Of a stretch of DNA of 49,656 nt, positions 8,485-16,425 are shown in pieces. A program made the translations under genes and the position numbers. The first letter of the stretch is position 1, and every line of letters begins with the position of its first letter. The stretch is from NCBI RefSeq assembly GCF_010548245.1, contig NZ_JAAGLR010000492.1, positions 1 to 49,656 of the forward strand, given 5' to 3'. The stretch is from Streptomyces sp. SID11385. GTDB lineage: Bacteria > Actinomycetota > Actinomycetes > Streptomycetales > Streptomycetaceae. Under the pieces are notes generated by a model. That model saw only the letters and a program-made list of their open reading frames with translations, was not told where the DNA came from and made no database searches.

Positions 8485-8503
8485 ATCGATATATGTGATA
8501 ACA
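8485..8503 (-). promoter_or_regulatory. GntR-type operator, site 2
   Basis: Read on the minus strand this is TGTTATCACATATATCGAT. It lies about 130 bases before the broken dioxygenase and has the same TGTTATCACATAT core as sites 1 and 3. It would control the unit 8354-5595. Confidence 0.65.
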
Positions 8504-8567
8504 AGCGGCCCATCCCGTGCCCTCGCACGGGGAGAGGACCGTCACCGCTCGCTGAGAGCCCCGGGAC

Positions 8568-9779
8568 TCACAGCATCGGCGTGATGTTGTCGCCCTCCGC
8601 GAGCAGCGCCGTCCCGTACATCTCCAGCCCCACGTCCGGGACGATGTACGCGTGCCGTCCCGCGACCGCCGAGTCGCGCCAGTGCCGCTGGATCTCGTTG
8701 CGCTCGGCGAAGCTCGCCGCGCCGTGCGAGGAGAGCAGGATGTTCATCGCCTTGCCGACGCTCTCCACGATCCACCCGGCGGCGGCCCGTGCCCTGGCCC
8801 GTTCGCGCGCGTCGGGGTAGGTGCCCTCGGCGGCGGCCTTGTCGATCGCGTCGACCGCGCGGTAGGCGTGGAGTTCGGCGGTCTCGATGAGCATCGCGGC
8901 CTTGGCGATCTGCCGACGGAAGACCGGGGACTCGGACTGCGTCGCGTAGAAGGTGTACGTGAGCGGCTTGGTCGCCGCCTTGCCGGTCACGATGTCGAAC
9001 ACCTTGCGCGCCATGCCGATCTGCGGCGCGGAGATGCCGATGGCGAGCGAGGGCGTGAAGGCGCTGCGGTAGAGCGACTCCTCGGTGTGCTCGGTGCCGA
9101 CCTCGCCCTGCCACGCCCTGGGCGCCGAGATGACCCGGTACTCGGGGACGAAGACGTCCCTGGCGATGAGGCAGTTGGAGCCAGAGGAGCGCATCCCCGC
9201 GACGAACCAGCTCTCCTCGAAGTCGAGTTCGCTGCGCGGGATGAGGGCGAGCCCGTGATCGAGCGCCTCACCGTTCTCGTCGACGAGCGGCATCCCGAGC
9301 ACCGCCCAGTCCGCGTGCCAGGAACCGGAGTTGTAGTACCAGCGCCCGGTGACCCGGTAGCCGCCCTCGGCCTTCACCGTCTCCGCGCTCGGCGTCAGCA
9401 CACCGGAGACCCGCGCGCCCGGCGTCCGCTTCCACACGTCGTCCTGCGCGCGCTCGGGGAAGAGCCCGGCCATCCAGGCGCACTGGTTGCACAGCGCCAC
9501 GACCCAGGAGGTGCCGCCGTCCGCCTCGGCGACGGCCGCCGACACCTCGATCTGCGCGCGCATCGGAAGCTCGTAGCCGCCGTAGCGCCGGGGCTGGCCG
9601 ATCTTGAAGGCGCCCGCTTCGGTGAGCACCTCGATGCTCTCCTCCACGACCCGGCGGTCCTCTTCGCCCTGCGCGGCGTTCTTCTCCAGGATCGGGTGCA
9701 ACTCCCTTACCCGGGCGACCATTTCCTCGATGGTGGGGATGATCCCGGTGGCGGGCGCCTCGGTGGTGGCGGATGCCAT
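8568..9779 (-). CDS. Flavin-dependent monooxygenase, acyl-CoA dehydrogenase fold (HsaA-like)
   Basis: The 403-residue protein has the acyl-CoA dehydrogenase fold used by two-component (group D) monooxygenases such as HsaA, HpaB-like and DszC: an N-terminal helical domain, the mid-domain GGTSWVVALCNQCAWMAGLFP and GYRVTGRWYYNSGSWHADW, and a C-terminal helical bundle ending HAYIVPDVGLEMYGTALL. There is no acyl-CoA dehydrogenase catalytic-Glu context. The start at 9779 follows GAAGG; an ATG seven codons upstream lacks a good site. The flavin reductase gene two steps upstream in the same operon is its expected FADH2/FMNH2 partner. Ortho-hydroxylation of a phenol is the most likely reaction. Confidence 0.82.
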   Translation of the reverse strand: MASATTEAPATGIIPTIEEMVARVRELHPILEKNAAQGEEDRRVVEESIEVLTEAGAFKIGQPRRYGGYELPMRAQIEVSAAVAEADGGTSWVVALCNQCAWMAGLFPERAQDDVWKRTPGARVSGVLTPSAETVKAEGGYRVTGRWYYNSGSWHADWAVLGMPLVDENGEALDHGLALIPRSELDFEESWFVAGMRSSGSNCLIARDVFVPEYRVISAPRAWQGEVGTEHTEESLYRSAFTPSLAIGISAPQIGMARKVFDIVTGKAATKPLTYTFYATQSESPVFRRQIAKAAMLIETAELHAYRAVDAIDKAAAEGTYPDARERARARAAAGWIVESVGKAMNILLSSHGAASFAERNEIQRHWRDSAVAGRHAYIVPDVGLEMYGTALLAEGDNITPML

Positions 9780-9929
9780 AGTGCCTTCTTTCTCAAGCAT
9801 TCCTGGAACAGTGGATCGTGGCGGGTGCCCGCGCGGGGCACACCCGCTCGGCGGACCGCCGCGCGGTTCGCGATGTCGGTACGGAGCCGGGCCGGCTCGG
9901 TGGTCGGGCCGCTCGGCGGTCGGGGCGGC

Positions 9930-10472
9930 TCAGCGGGCCAGCGCGGCCAGGGCGTCGGTGATCGCGGGGCGGCGGCGTTCCTCGTACCGGGAGTGGGTGC
10001 CGAACGTACGGTGCGCGTAGACGAGCGGCGGGAGTTCGGCGCGGCTCGCGCCGACGACGTGCCCCAGCAGGAGCAGGTGGTCGCCGCCCTCCACCGCTTC
10101 GTGCAGTTCGCAGGCGAGCCAGCCGGCCGCTCCGTTCAGGCGTGGCAGCCCGTCCTCGGTGTGCCACTCGCAGCGGCCGAAGCGGTCCGCCTCGCGCGAG
10201 GCGAAGAGTGTCGCCAGCTCCGCCTGGGCGTGGCCGAGGAGGTTCACGCCGAAGCGGCGCGCGGCGAGGATCTGCGCCAGGACCCGCGAGCCGCGGGCGA
10301 AGGCGACGGTGATCAAGGGGGGTTCCATGGAGAGCGAGGCGAGCGAACTCACCGTGGCTCCCGAGGGCTTGCCGTTGTGGTCCGTCGTGGTCACCACGGT
10401 GACCGGGGCGCAGACGCCCGCCATCATGTCGCGGAACAACCGTGGTGCCACGCCGCTTCGTCGCGGGTCCAT
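9930..10472 (-). CDS. Flavin reductase (HpaC/HsaB-like)
   Basis: The 180-residue protein is a flavin reductase-like FMN/FAD-binding domain: PVTVVTTTDHNGKPSGATVSSLASLSMEPPL at the N-terminus, FGVNLLG mid-protein, and the C-terminal GGDHLLLLGHVV. It would use NAD(P)H to supply reduced flavin to the monooxygenase encoded downstream (8568-9779). GAGGAG lies eight bases before the ATG. It sits third in a four-gene operon behind the dioxygenase and the DapA-like gene. Confidence 0.87.
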   Translation of the reverse strand: MDPRRSGVAPRLFRDMMAGVCAPVTVVTTTDHNGKPSGATVSSLASLSMEPPLITVAFARGSRVLAQILAARRFGVNLLGHAQAELATLFASREADRFGRCEWHTEDGLPRLNGAAGWLACELHEAVEGGDHLLLLGHVVGASRAELPPLVYAHRTFGTHSRYEERRRPAITDALAALAR

Positions 10473-10530
10473 CGAGTACTCCTCGCTCGGTTCCTGCCAC
10501 CGCGCCGCCGGGACGGACGGCGCGGCCTCC

Positions 10531-11481
10531 TCAGGTGAGGCCCTCGCTCTCGCGCAGGCCGAGGGAGTCGGCCAGGGCGGCGACCGCCTTCGTCTCGTCG
10601 TCGCCGAGGGCGGGATAGGGCTTGCGGGGGTGGCCCCCGGGGTGCCCGAGAGCGCGCAGGATCGCCTTGTAGACGACGACGCGCGGCAGGCCGTGCTCCG
10701 CCACGAAACCGGAGGTCCCGCTCCACAGCCGGGTCACCTCGCCGTACAGCGCGGCGACCTGTGCCCCCTCGCCCCCGGTCAGCGCGTCGTGCAGCCCCCG
10801 GCACAGCCGGGGCGCGATGTTCTGGAGGTTGTCCAGCTCGGCACGCGCGCCCACCAAGTGTGCGAAGACCGCCTTCTGGGTTATCGTCAGCACCGTGGTG
10901 TGCGGGACGAGCCGCTGGGTGAGGGCGGCCACCCGGTGCTGGTCGGGGTGGTGCGTGAAGACCCCGATGACGTGCGGGTATTCGCGTACCTGCGCCTCCA
11001 GGACCTCTCCCGGCACCTCGAAGCCGGTCATGAAATTGCTGGAGAGCACCACGGGCACCGCGGTCGCCGACAGGACGTCGGCGTAGAAGCTCCGCAGCAT
11101 CGTGGCGTCGGGGGCGAAGGAGTGCCCGAGGGTCGGGGGGTGGAGCTGGACCGCGTCCGCGCCGCGTGCGTACGCCTCGCGGATGAAGCGGAGGTTGTCG
11201 CGCGCGGTCGGGTACTCGCGGTTGCTCGCGACGACGGGCCCCGCGGTGCCCGTCTCGCGCACGAGTTCCACGGTGCGCAGGATCTCGGCGTCGCTCATCT
11301 GCACGCCTTCCTCCGTCGCGGGGCTGGCGGGCCAGAAGCCGACCCCCTCGCGGGCCAGCCACGCGACGTGGTCGCGCAGGGCGCCCTCGTCGAGTGCGCC
11401 CGTACGGGTGAAGGGGGTCAGCCCCATCGCGTAGGAACCCGCCGGCAGCCGCTTGTCCACGGCTTCGCTCCGGGTGGGCAT
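10531..11481 (-). CDS. DapA/N-acetylneuraminate lyase-superfamily protein lacking the Schiff-base lysine
   Basis: The 316-residue length and overall order match the DHDPS/NAL aldolase barrel (AMGLTPFTRTGALDEGALRDHV at the start; ILRTVELVRET; AREYPHVIGV). The family's active-site segments are altered. The GTTGE loop reads SPATEEG. The region of the catalytic Tyr (usually YNxPxxTG) reads SSNFMTGF. The segment IGIKE, which carries the Lys, reads IGVFTHH, so Phe stands at the lysine position. A class I aldolase mechanism is therefore doubtful. It is placed between the extradiol dioxygenase and the flavin reductase, where an aldolase or hydratase acting on a 2-oxo acid would be expected. Confidence 0.72.
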   Translation of the reverse strand: MPTRSEAVDKRLPAGSYAMGLTPFTRTGALDEGALRDHVAWLAREGVGFWPASPATEEGVQMSDAEILRTVELVRETGTAGPVVASNREYPTARDNLRFIREAYARGADAVQLHPPTLGHSFAPDATMLRSFYADVLSATAVPVVLSSNFMTGFEVPGEVLEAQVREYPHVIGVFTHHPDQHRVAALTQRLVPHTTVLTITQKAVFAHLVGARAELDNLQNIAPRLCRGLHDALTGGEGAQVAALYGEVTRLWSGTSGFVAEHGLPRVVVYKAILRALGHPGGHPRKPYPALGDDETKAVAALADSLGLRESEGLT

Positions 11482-11496
11482 CGTCCGGCCGCCCGC

Positions 11497-12078
11497 TCAG
11501 TTGCCGCCGTGCATGAGCTGGCCCATGGGGTCGGGCAGTTCCTGCGCCAAGGCCCAGGAACGGTCGGAGAGTTCCTCGGTGGAGGCGCCGGCCCGGCGGT
11601 CGGCGAGCAGCTTCTCCGGATCGAAGGAGGGGCCGACGGAGTCGCCCGCGTACTCGGGGCCGCGCATGTAGGCGGTGGCGTCGTCTGGCTCGGCGAAGCG
11701 GTCGATCTGCATCTCGACGAGGTTGCCGTCGGGGTCGCGGTAGTACAGGGACGTCGTCACGCCGTGCGCGATGCACACGGCGGGCAGTACGCCGTTGTCG
11801 CGGAGCTTGACGTACCGGTCGAGGAGGTCGTCCAGGTTGTCGAAGGTGTACGCGACGTGGTGCATCGCGGCCGTGTCAGGGGTCTTGCGCTGGAAGGGCT
11901 CGGGCGTCGGGGGGTGCAGGAGGGCGACCCGGTGGTGCTCCTCGTCGAAGGTGATGAAGGACAGCGCCTCGTCCGAGTAGACGACGTGGCCGTCCAGAAC
12001 GGTGCAGTACCAGTCCCGCATCTCCTGCGGCTGGGACGTCTGGAAGACGACGTGGGCGAATTTGGGGCTCGCTGCCAT
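11497..12078 (-). CDS. Extradiol ring-cleavage dioxygenase (VOC family)
   Basis: The 193-residue single-chain VOC protein has the three expected Fe/Mn ligands: His9 in KFAHVVF, a His in AMHHVAYTF (residue 73 or 74), and Glu122 in GNLVEMQID, within DPDGNLVEM typical of type I extradiol enzymes. The ATG at 12078 follows GGGAGA; longer upstream frames are unsupported. It heads the operon controlled by operator site 3 and is the intact paralogue of the broken copy at 7861-8354. Expected reaction: O2-dependent meta cleavage of a catechol. The substrate is unknown. Confidence 0.85.
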   Translation of the reverse strand: MAASPKFAHVVFQTSQPQEMRDWYCTVLDGHVVYSDEALSFITFDEEHHRVALLHPPTPEPFQRKTPDTAAMHHVAYTFDNLDDLLDRYVKLRDNGVLPAVCIAHGVTTSLYYRDPDGNLVEMQIDRFAEPDDATAYMRGPEYAGDSVGPSFDPEKLLADRRAGASTEELSDRSWALAQELPDPMGQLMHGGN

Positions 12079-12163
12079 GGCGGGATCTCCCTGGAATTGT
12101 GCGCTGACATGCGCTGGACCGCGGCAAGGGCCACTGCCGCGGCAGGCGCCTGCGATGCGGAAC

Positions 12164-12192
12164 ACCGTAGCGGTGATATGTGATAACAGAAA
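12164..12192 (-). promoter_or_regulatory. Promoter with GntR-type operator, site 3
   Basis: On the minus strand TTTCTG (12192-12187) and TACGGT (12169-12164) are spaced 17 bases. The spacer and -35 end contain TGTTATCACATATCAC. It drives the dioxygenase operon 12078-8568. The whole 12079-12345 gap holds nothing else clear. Confidence 0.62.
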
Positions 12193-12345
12193 CCCTCCGG
12201 AGCGACTTCTTTTACGTCCTCGCAATGTCCGGGTGCTGCCGGAAGAGCCCGGGCGGGACGCGAACTGACGGGCGGTACGGTCGCCCACGCCGCTCGGAGG
12301 CCCGTGCCCTACCCGCCGTGAGCTGGGGTTTCCCGCGGGCGGGGG

Positions 12346-13035
12346 TCAGTCCGCGATGGGGGCTATGCCCTGCTGGGCGATCTCCTCGTTGACGTCGAGG
12401 TGGTGCATGACGGCCTGTGCCGCGCGGACCGGATCGCGGGTCATGACGGCTTCGAGGAGGTCCGCGTGCGCCAGTTCGCGGCGGCGCGGCTCGTCCGGAT
12501 TGTCGTCGCGGCCGCCGAAGGCGAGGCGGATGTACCGCTCGGCCGCGTGCCACAGCATGCCGAGGATGCGCAGGTCCCAGTGGGTCGCGGCGGGCCGCAG
12601 GAGATCGAGGTGGAACTCGTGGTGCGCCGCGTAGATCTCGTCGAGCCCGAGCGCCTGCTCGCCGAAGAGGGCGAGGTGGCCGGTGAGCCGGGCGTGGTCG
12701 TGGCGGGTGAGCAGGACGCAGGCGCTGCCCACGAGTTCGGGCTCGATGCGGCGGCGCAGGCGGTAGATGGCGGCGAGGTCCTCATGGCTGAGCGGGGCGA
12801 CGACGGCGCTCTTGCCACGCGCCGTGATGACGAGCCCCTGCCCCTCCAGCTGGCGCAGCGCCTCGCGGACGGGAATGATGCTGACACCGAGCCGGCCGGC
12901 GATCTCGCGAAGGGAGAACTCCTGGCCCGGGCGCAGGTCGCCGGCGAGGATCGAGCGCCGGATCTCCTTCGTCACCTGCTCGACGATCGACACTGCCGCC
13001 ACGCGGCGCACGCCGGACGTACTGACACCCGTCAC
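12346..13035 (-). CDS. GntR-family transcriptional regulator (FCD/FadR subfamily)
   Basis: The 229-residue protein has an N-terminal winged helix (SIVEQVTKEIRRSILAGDLR, then LGVSIIPVREALRQLEGQGL) and an all-helical FCD ligand domain with the metal-binding pattern of Asp/His residues (LTRHDHARLTGHL; AAHHEFHLDLL). The GTG at 13035 is chosen because GGGGAGGG lies six bases before it; a GTG at 13065 has no ribosome site. It is divergent from the E1/transketolase-like gene. Repeated TGTTATCA sites, one directly upstream of itself, suggest it represses the island and is released by a pathway acid. Ligand unknown. Confidence 0.9.
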   Translation of the reverse strand: MTGVSTSGVRRVAAVSIVEQVTKEIRRSILAGDLRPGQEFSLREIAGRLGVSIIPVREALRQLEGQGLVITARGKSAVVAPLSHEDLAAIYRLRRRIEPELVGSACVLLTRHDHARLTGHLALFGEQALGLDEIYAAHHEFHLDLLRPAATHWDLRILGMLWHAAERYIRLAFGGRDDNPDEPRRRELAHADLLEAVMTRDPVRAAQAVMHHLDVNEEIAQQGIAPIAD

Positions 13036-13102
13036 GACGGCCCTCCCCTCGGGGCAGCTCTTCACCTGTTTCGCGCGACACCTATCTCATGCGGCGCATT
13101 GA

Positions 13103-13120
13103 TGTTATCAGGCATATCGA
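13103..13120. promoter_or_regulatory. GntR-type operator, site 4
   Basis: TGTTATCAGGCATATCGA shares TGTTATCA and the CATATCGA end with site 2. It lies 68 bases upstream of the regulator start, which fits autoregulation. Confidence 0.58.
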
Positions 13121-13315
13121 TGCCCTGTCCCCCCTCTTTTTCCGCCACTTGGCGTGATGCCGCCGGTTGGCGTCGGCTCGCCCGACGCTCTCCGCCCCCG
13201 AGAAGGGCCACCCTCCTCGGCATCCCGCCGGTCACCGGCGGGGTCGAACCCCGCGCACTTGAGCATGATGCGCACCTTCCCGGGCGCCGACCAGGAAATC
13301 CTGAGCAGTCCGCAC

Positions 13316-13329
13316 TGTTATCACGCCGG
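13316..13329 (+). promoter_or_regulatory. GntR-type operator, site 5 (half-site)
   Basis: TGTTATCACGCCGG keeps the TGTTATCAC half but loses the A/T-rich second half. It lies about 235 bases before the E1-like gene. The gap 13036-13564 otherwise shows no gene. Confidence 0.45.
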
Positions 13330-13564
13330 TTCTTGCGCACATTCGGAGCGGGTGGTGTGCTCGTGAGCGCCGGGCCGACGGCCACCACGTGACAGGCCCG
13401 TCCCCCGGTCGCACCGCCCGCGGAGCCGCACCCTCCAGGCATCCGCCGCTCACCCCGCGGCACCCGCCGCCCCCTTTCCCGCGCCGCGTCACCCTTCATC
13501 TCCCTTCCCACCCGACAACCCCGGCCCGCCGCCCCGCGCGGCGGTCGCGAGGAGGTCTGTTCCC

Positions 13565-15922
13565 ATGACCACCGCCCAGGTCGGGGCCACCACGCCCCAG
13601 GCCCCGGTCCACCCGCCCGAGCCCGCCCGCGCGCACGGGGACTTCGAGGCCCTGCGCGCGATCGAGGACCGCGTGCTGTGGCTGTCGAGTGCGATCGTGC
13701 ACCACGCCAACCGGGTACGGCCCAACCCGAGCGGCCTCAAGGTCGGTGGCCACCAGGCCTCCTGCGCCTCGCTCGCCTCGATCATGACGGCACTGTGGTT
13801 CCGCCACCTGCGCCCCGAGGACCGCGTCTCGGTCAAGCCGCACGCCTCGCCCGCCCTGCACGCGGTCAACCACCTCCTCGGCCGCCTCGACGCCGCGTAC
13901 CTGCCGACCCTGCGCGCCTTCGGCGGCCTCCAGAGCTACCCCAGCCGCTCCAAGGACCCCGACCCCGTGGACTACTCGACGGGGTCCGTCGGGATCGGCG
14001 CGACAGCGACCATCTGGGGTGCGCTCGCCCGCCGTTACGCATCAGGCGAGCCCGGCACGCCACGCGGCAGGCAGTACGCGCTGCTCGGCGACGCCGAACT
14101 CGACGAGGGCGCCGTGTGGGAGGCCGTCCTCGACCCGCAGACCGCCGGCCTCGGCGAACTCGTGTGGATCGTCGACCTCAACCGCCAGTCCCTCGACCGC
14201 GTCGTGCCCGGCATCGCCGCCGACCGGCTCCAGGGGATGTTCGCCTCGGCGGGCTGGCAGGTGCTCACCCTCAAGTACGGCACGGAACTGGAGGAGTTGT
14301 TCGCGAGGCCGGGCGGTTCCGCGCTGCGCTGCCGGCTCGACGCGATGCCCAACGCCGAGTACCAGCGACTGCTGCGCCGTACCGATGCCGAGGTCCGCGA
14401 ACTGCTGCCCGGCGAAGGCCCCGACGCTCCCGCGATCGCCGCGCTCCTCGCCGCGCTCGACGACGCGGGCGTGGGCCGGGCGCTGCGCAACCTCGGCGGC
14501 CACGACCTCCCCGCGCTCGACGCGACGCTCGGCGCGGTCGACGACGAGCGGCCCACCGTGATCTTCGCGTACACGATCAAGGGCTACGGTCTCTCCAGCC
14601 AGGGCCACCCCCAGAACCACTCCTCGCTCCTCACCGACGCCCAACTCACCACGCTGGCAGCCCGCGTGGGCGCGGACCCGCAACGGCCCTGGGAGCCGCT
14701 GCCGGCCGGCTCGCCCGCCGCGCGGCTGTGCGCCGAGGCGGGGGAGCGGCTGCGCAGGGAGCCCGTGCCCGTACCGCCGCCCGTCCCCGTCCCCGCCGAC
14801 ATCGGCCGCACGCCGAATGGGACCGCGACGACGCAGGCCGCGCTCGGCCGCGTCCTCCTCGACCTCACGCGCGCCGCTCCCGAGACGGCCCGTCGCGTCG
14901 TCACCGTCAGCCCCGACGTCAGCTCCAGCACCAACCTCGGCGGCTGGGTCAACAAGGTGGGCGTGTGGGCGCCGCAGGAACGCGTCGACTGGTTCGGCGA
15001 CGACGCCGAGACGCTGCTGCACTGGCGCGAGAAGCCCACCGGGCAGCACATCGAACTGGGCATCGCCGAGACGAACCTCGTCGGCCTGCTCGGCGAGCTG
15101 GGCGCGACCTGGAGCCGCTGGGGCGAACCGCTGCTCCCCATCGGCGTCCTCTACGACCCGTTCGTGCAACGAGCGCTGGAACCATGGTCGTTCGGCATGT
15201 ACGCGGGAGGGCGCTCGATCCTCGTCGGTACGCCCTCGGGGGTCACCCTCGCCCCCGAGGGCGGGGCCCACCAGTCGATCACGACGCCCTCGCTCGGCAT
15301 CGAACAGCCGGGCTGTACGACCTGGGAGCCCGCCTTCGCGCTCGACACGGAGTGGGTGCTGCTCGCCGCGCTCGCGCGGCTCACCGCGCCGGACGGCGGC
15401 TCGGTGTACCTGCGCCTGTCGACCCGGCCCGTCGACCAGTCGCTCGCCGACGTGCCCACCGATCCCGCCGCCCGCGAGCGGCGCCGCCGCCAGGCCGTCG
15501 CCGGCGCGTACGCGCTGCGGCGTGCCGAGCACCCGCGCGTGACGCTCGCCGTGATGGGCGCCCTGGTCCCCGAGGCGCTCCAGGCCGCCGACCGGCTCGC
15601 CGCGCAGGGTGTCGGCGCGGACGTCGTGTGCGTCACGAGCCCGGGCCTGCTCTTCCGCGCCCTCGACGCGCGCTCGGGGCACGGGCAGGCCGAGAGCTGG
15701 GTGCTCGACCAGGTCTTCCCCGCCTCCCGCGCGACCCCGCTCGTCACCGTGCTCGACGGGCACCCGCACACGCTCGCCTTCCTCGCGAACATCCACCGCG
15801 TGCCGCTCAGCACCCTCGGCGTGACCCGATTCGGCCAGTCCGGCGCCCTGGACGAGGTCTACCGCTACCACGGCATCGACGCGGACAGCATCGTCGGAGC
15901 GGCCCTGGACCTGACGGACTGA
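13565..15922 (+). CDS. Thiamine-diphosphate E1/transketolase-like 2-oxo-acid dehydrogenase (AceE-type)
   Basis: The 785-residue single chain combines the two halves of homodimeric pyruvate dehydrogenase E1: an N-terminal ThDP-binding domain (VGGHQASCASLASIM; GSVGIGATATIWGAL; GDAELDEGAVWEAV at residue 175 onward, with Asn in IVDLNRQSLD), a central pyrimidine-binding domain (QHIELGIAETNLVGLLG with the catalytic Glu) and a C-terminal transketolase domain. It is shorter than AceE of the central pathway (about 890-910). GGAGG precedes the ATG. No E2 or E3 gene follows, so it may dock on the cell's own E2/E3 or act alone as a carboligase/decarboxylase. Position under operator site 5 suggests it handles pyruvate or 2-oxobutyrate from ring cleavage. 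Confidence 0.82.
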   Translation: MTTAQVGATTPQAPVHPPEPARAHGDFEALRAIEDRVLWLSSAIVHHANRVRPNPSGLKVGGHQASCASLASIMTALWFRHLRPEDRVSVKPHASPALHAVNHLLGRLDAAYLPTLRAFGGLQSYPSRSKDPDPVDYSTGSVGIGATATIWGALARRYASGEPGTPRGRQYALLGDAELDEGAVWEAVLDPQTAGLGELVWIVDLNRQSLDRVVPGIAADRLQGMFASAGWQVLTLKYGTELEELFARPGGSALRCRLDAMPNAEYQRLLRRTDAEVRELLPGEGPDAPAIAALLAALDDAGVGRALRNLGGHDLPALDATLGAVDDERPTVIFAYTIKGYGLSSQGHPQNHSSLLTDAQLTTLAARVGADPQRPWEPLPAGSPAARLCAEAGERLRREPVPVPPPVPVPADIGRTPNGTATTQAALGRVLLDLTRAAPETARRVVTVSPDVSSSTNLGGWVNKVGVWAPQERVDWFGDDAETLLHWREKPTGQHIELGIAETNLVGLLGELGATWSRWGEPLLPIGVLYDPFVQRALEPWSFGMYAGGRSILVGTPSGVTLAPEGGAHQSITTPSLGIEQPGCTTWEPAFALDTEWVLLAALARLTAPDGGSVYLRLSTRPVDQSLADVPTDPAARERRRRQAVAGAYALRRAEHPRVTLAVMGALVPEALQAADRLAAQGVGADVVCVTSPGLLFRALDARSGHGQAESWVLDQVFPASRATPLVTVLDGHPHTLAFLANIHRVPLSTLGVTRFGQSGALDEVYRYHGIDADSIVGAALDLTD

Positions 15923-16009
15923 CGCCCCCTGCCCCAGCCGCGCACCGCCGGCCCCACCAGCCGACGCCCGGTGGACCGGCGTGCGCACCGACCGGAAGGA
16001 GTACGCACC

Positions 16010-16201
16010 ATGAAGGCCCTGAGCGGAGTCGCCCGCGTGTGGTCGGGGGCCCGTCCCCGGCATGAACCGACGCCCCCGCGGCCACCCGCCCGCGCCCCCC
16101 ACCGTGCCCTCGGCGGCCGGATCGGTGTGGTCGCCCCGCTCCCCGTACCGGAGACCTCCGCGGCACCGGACGAGGAAGTGGTGACCTCGCGGGACGGCTG
16201 A
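16010..16201 (+). CDS. Small Pro/Arg-rich hypothetical protein
   Basis: The 63-residue frame follows the E1-like gene by 87 bases and has a strong ribosome site (GGAAGGAG, nine bases before the ATG). The sequence is rich in Pro, Arg and Ala, with no recognised domain and no membrane segment. It ends just before a strong terminator, so it is probably the last gene of this unit. I do not recognise it. Confidence 0.5.
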   Translation: MKALSGVARVWSGARPRHEPTPPRPPARAPHRALGGRIGVVAPLPVPETSAAPDEEVVTSRDG

Positions 16202-16221
16202 GGGGGACTGGCGGCGCTGAG

Positions 16222-16265
16222 GGGCGGGTGGGTGAGGAGGTCCAACTCTCCTCACCCGCCCGCCC
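16222..16265 (+). terminator. Long hairpin terminator
   Basis: An 18-bp stem (16222-16239 with 16248-16265, one G-T pair) with an 8-base loop ends the E1-like transcription unit. Confidence 0.8.
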
Positions 16266-16352
16266 GTTGCGTCGTGGCCAAGAAGCGCCGAGCCGAGGGG
16301 ATTGATGCCGTCCGGACGCTAGGCGACGCGGGGTGTGGTGGATTACGTTCGA

Positions 16353-16364
16353 GAAAGTTCTTTC
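16353..16364 (+). promoter_or_regulatory. Candidate operator of the beta-galactosidase gene
   Basis: GAAAGTTCTTTC is a perfect inverted repeat GAAAG-N2-CTTTC about 60 bases before the start codon. Short A/T-containing palindromes of this kind before secreted glycosidase genes are often LacI-family sites. No LacI gene is in the window. Confidence 0.4.
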
Positions 16365-16425
16365 CTGAGCGTTTCCTGTGCGGTTCTGTGAGTGGAGCCG
16401 CAGCCACGCGAGAGGTGAGCCCGTC

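Noticed and set aside
13678..16255. Open frames of over 700 codons on both strands over the E1-like gene
   Set aside because: They are shadows of 13565-15922; only the latter has ThDP motifs, a ribosome site and sensible composition.
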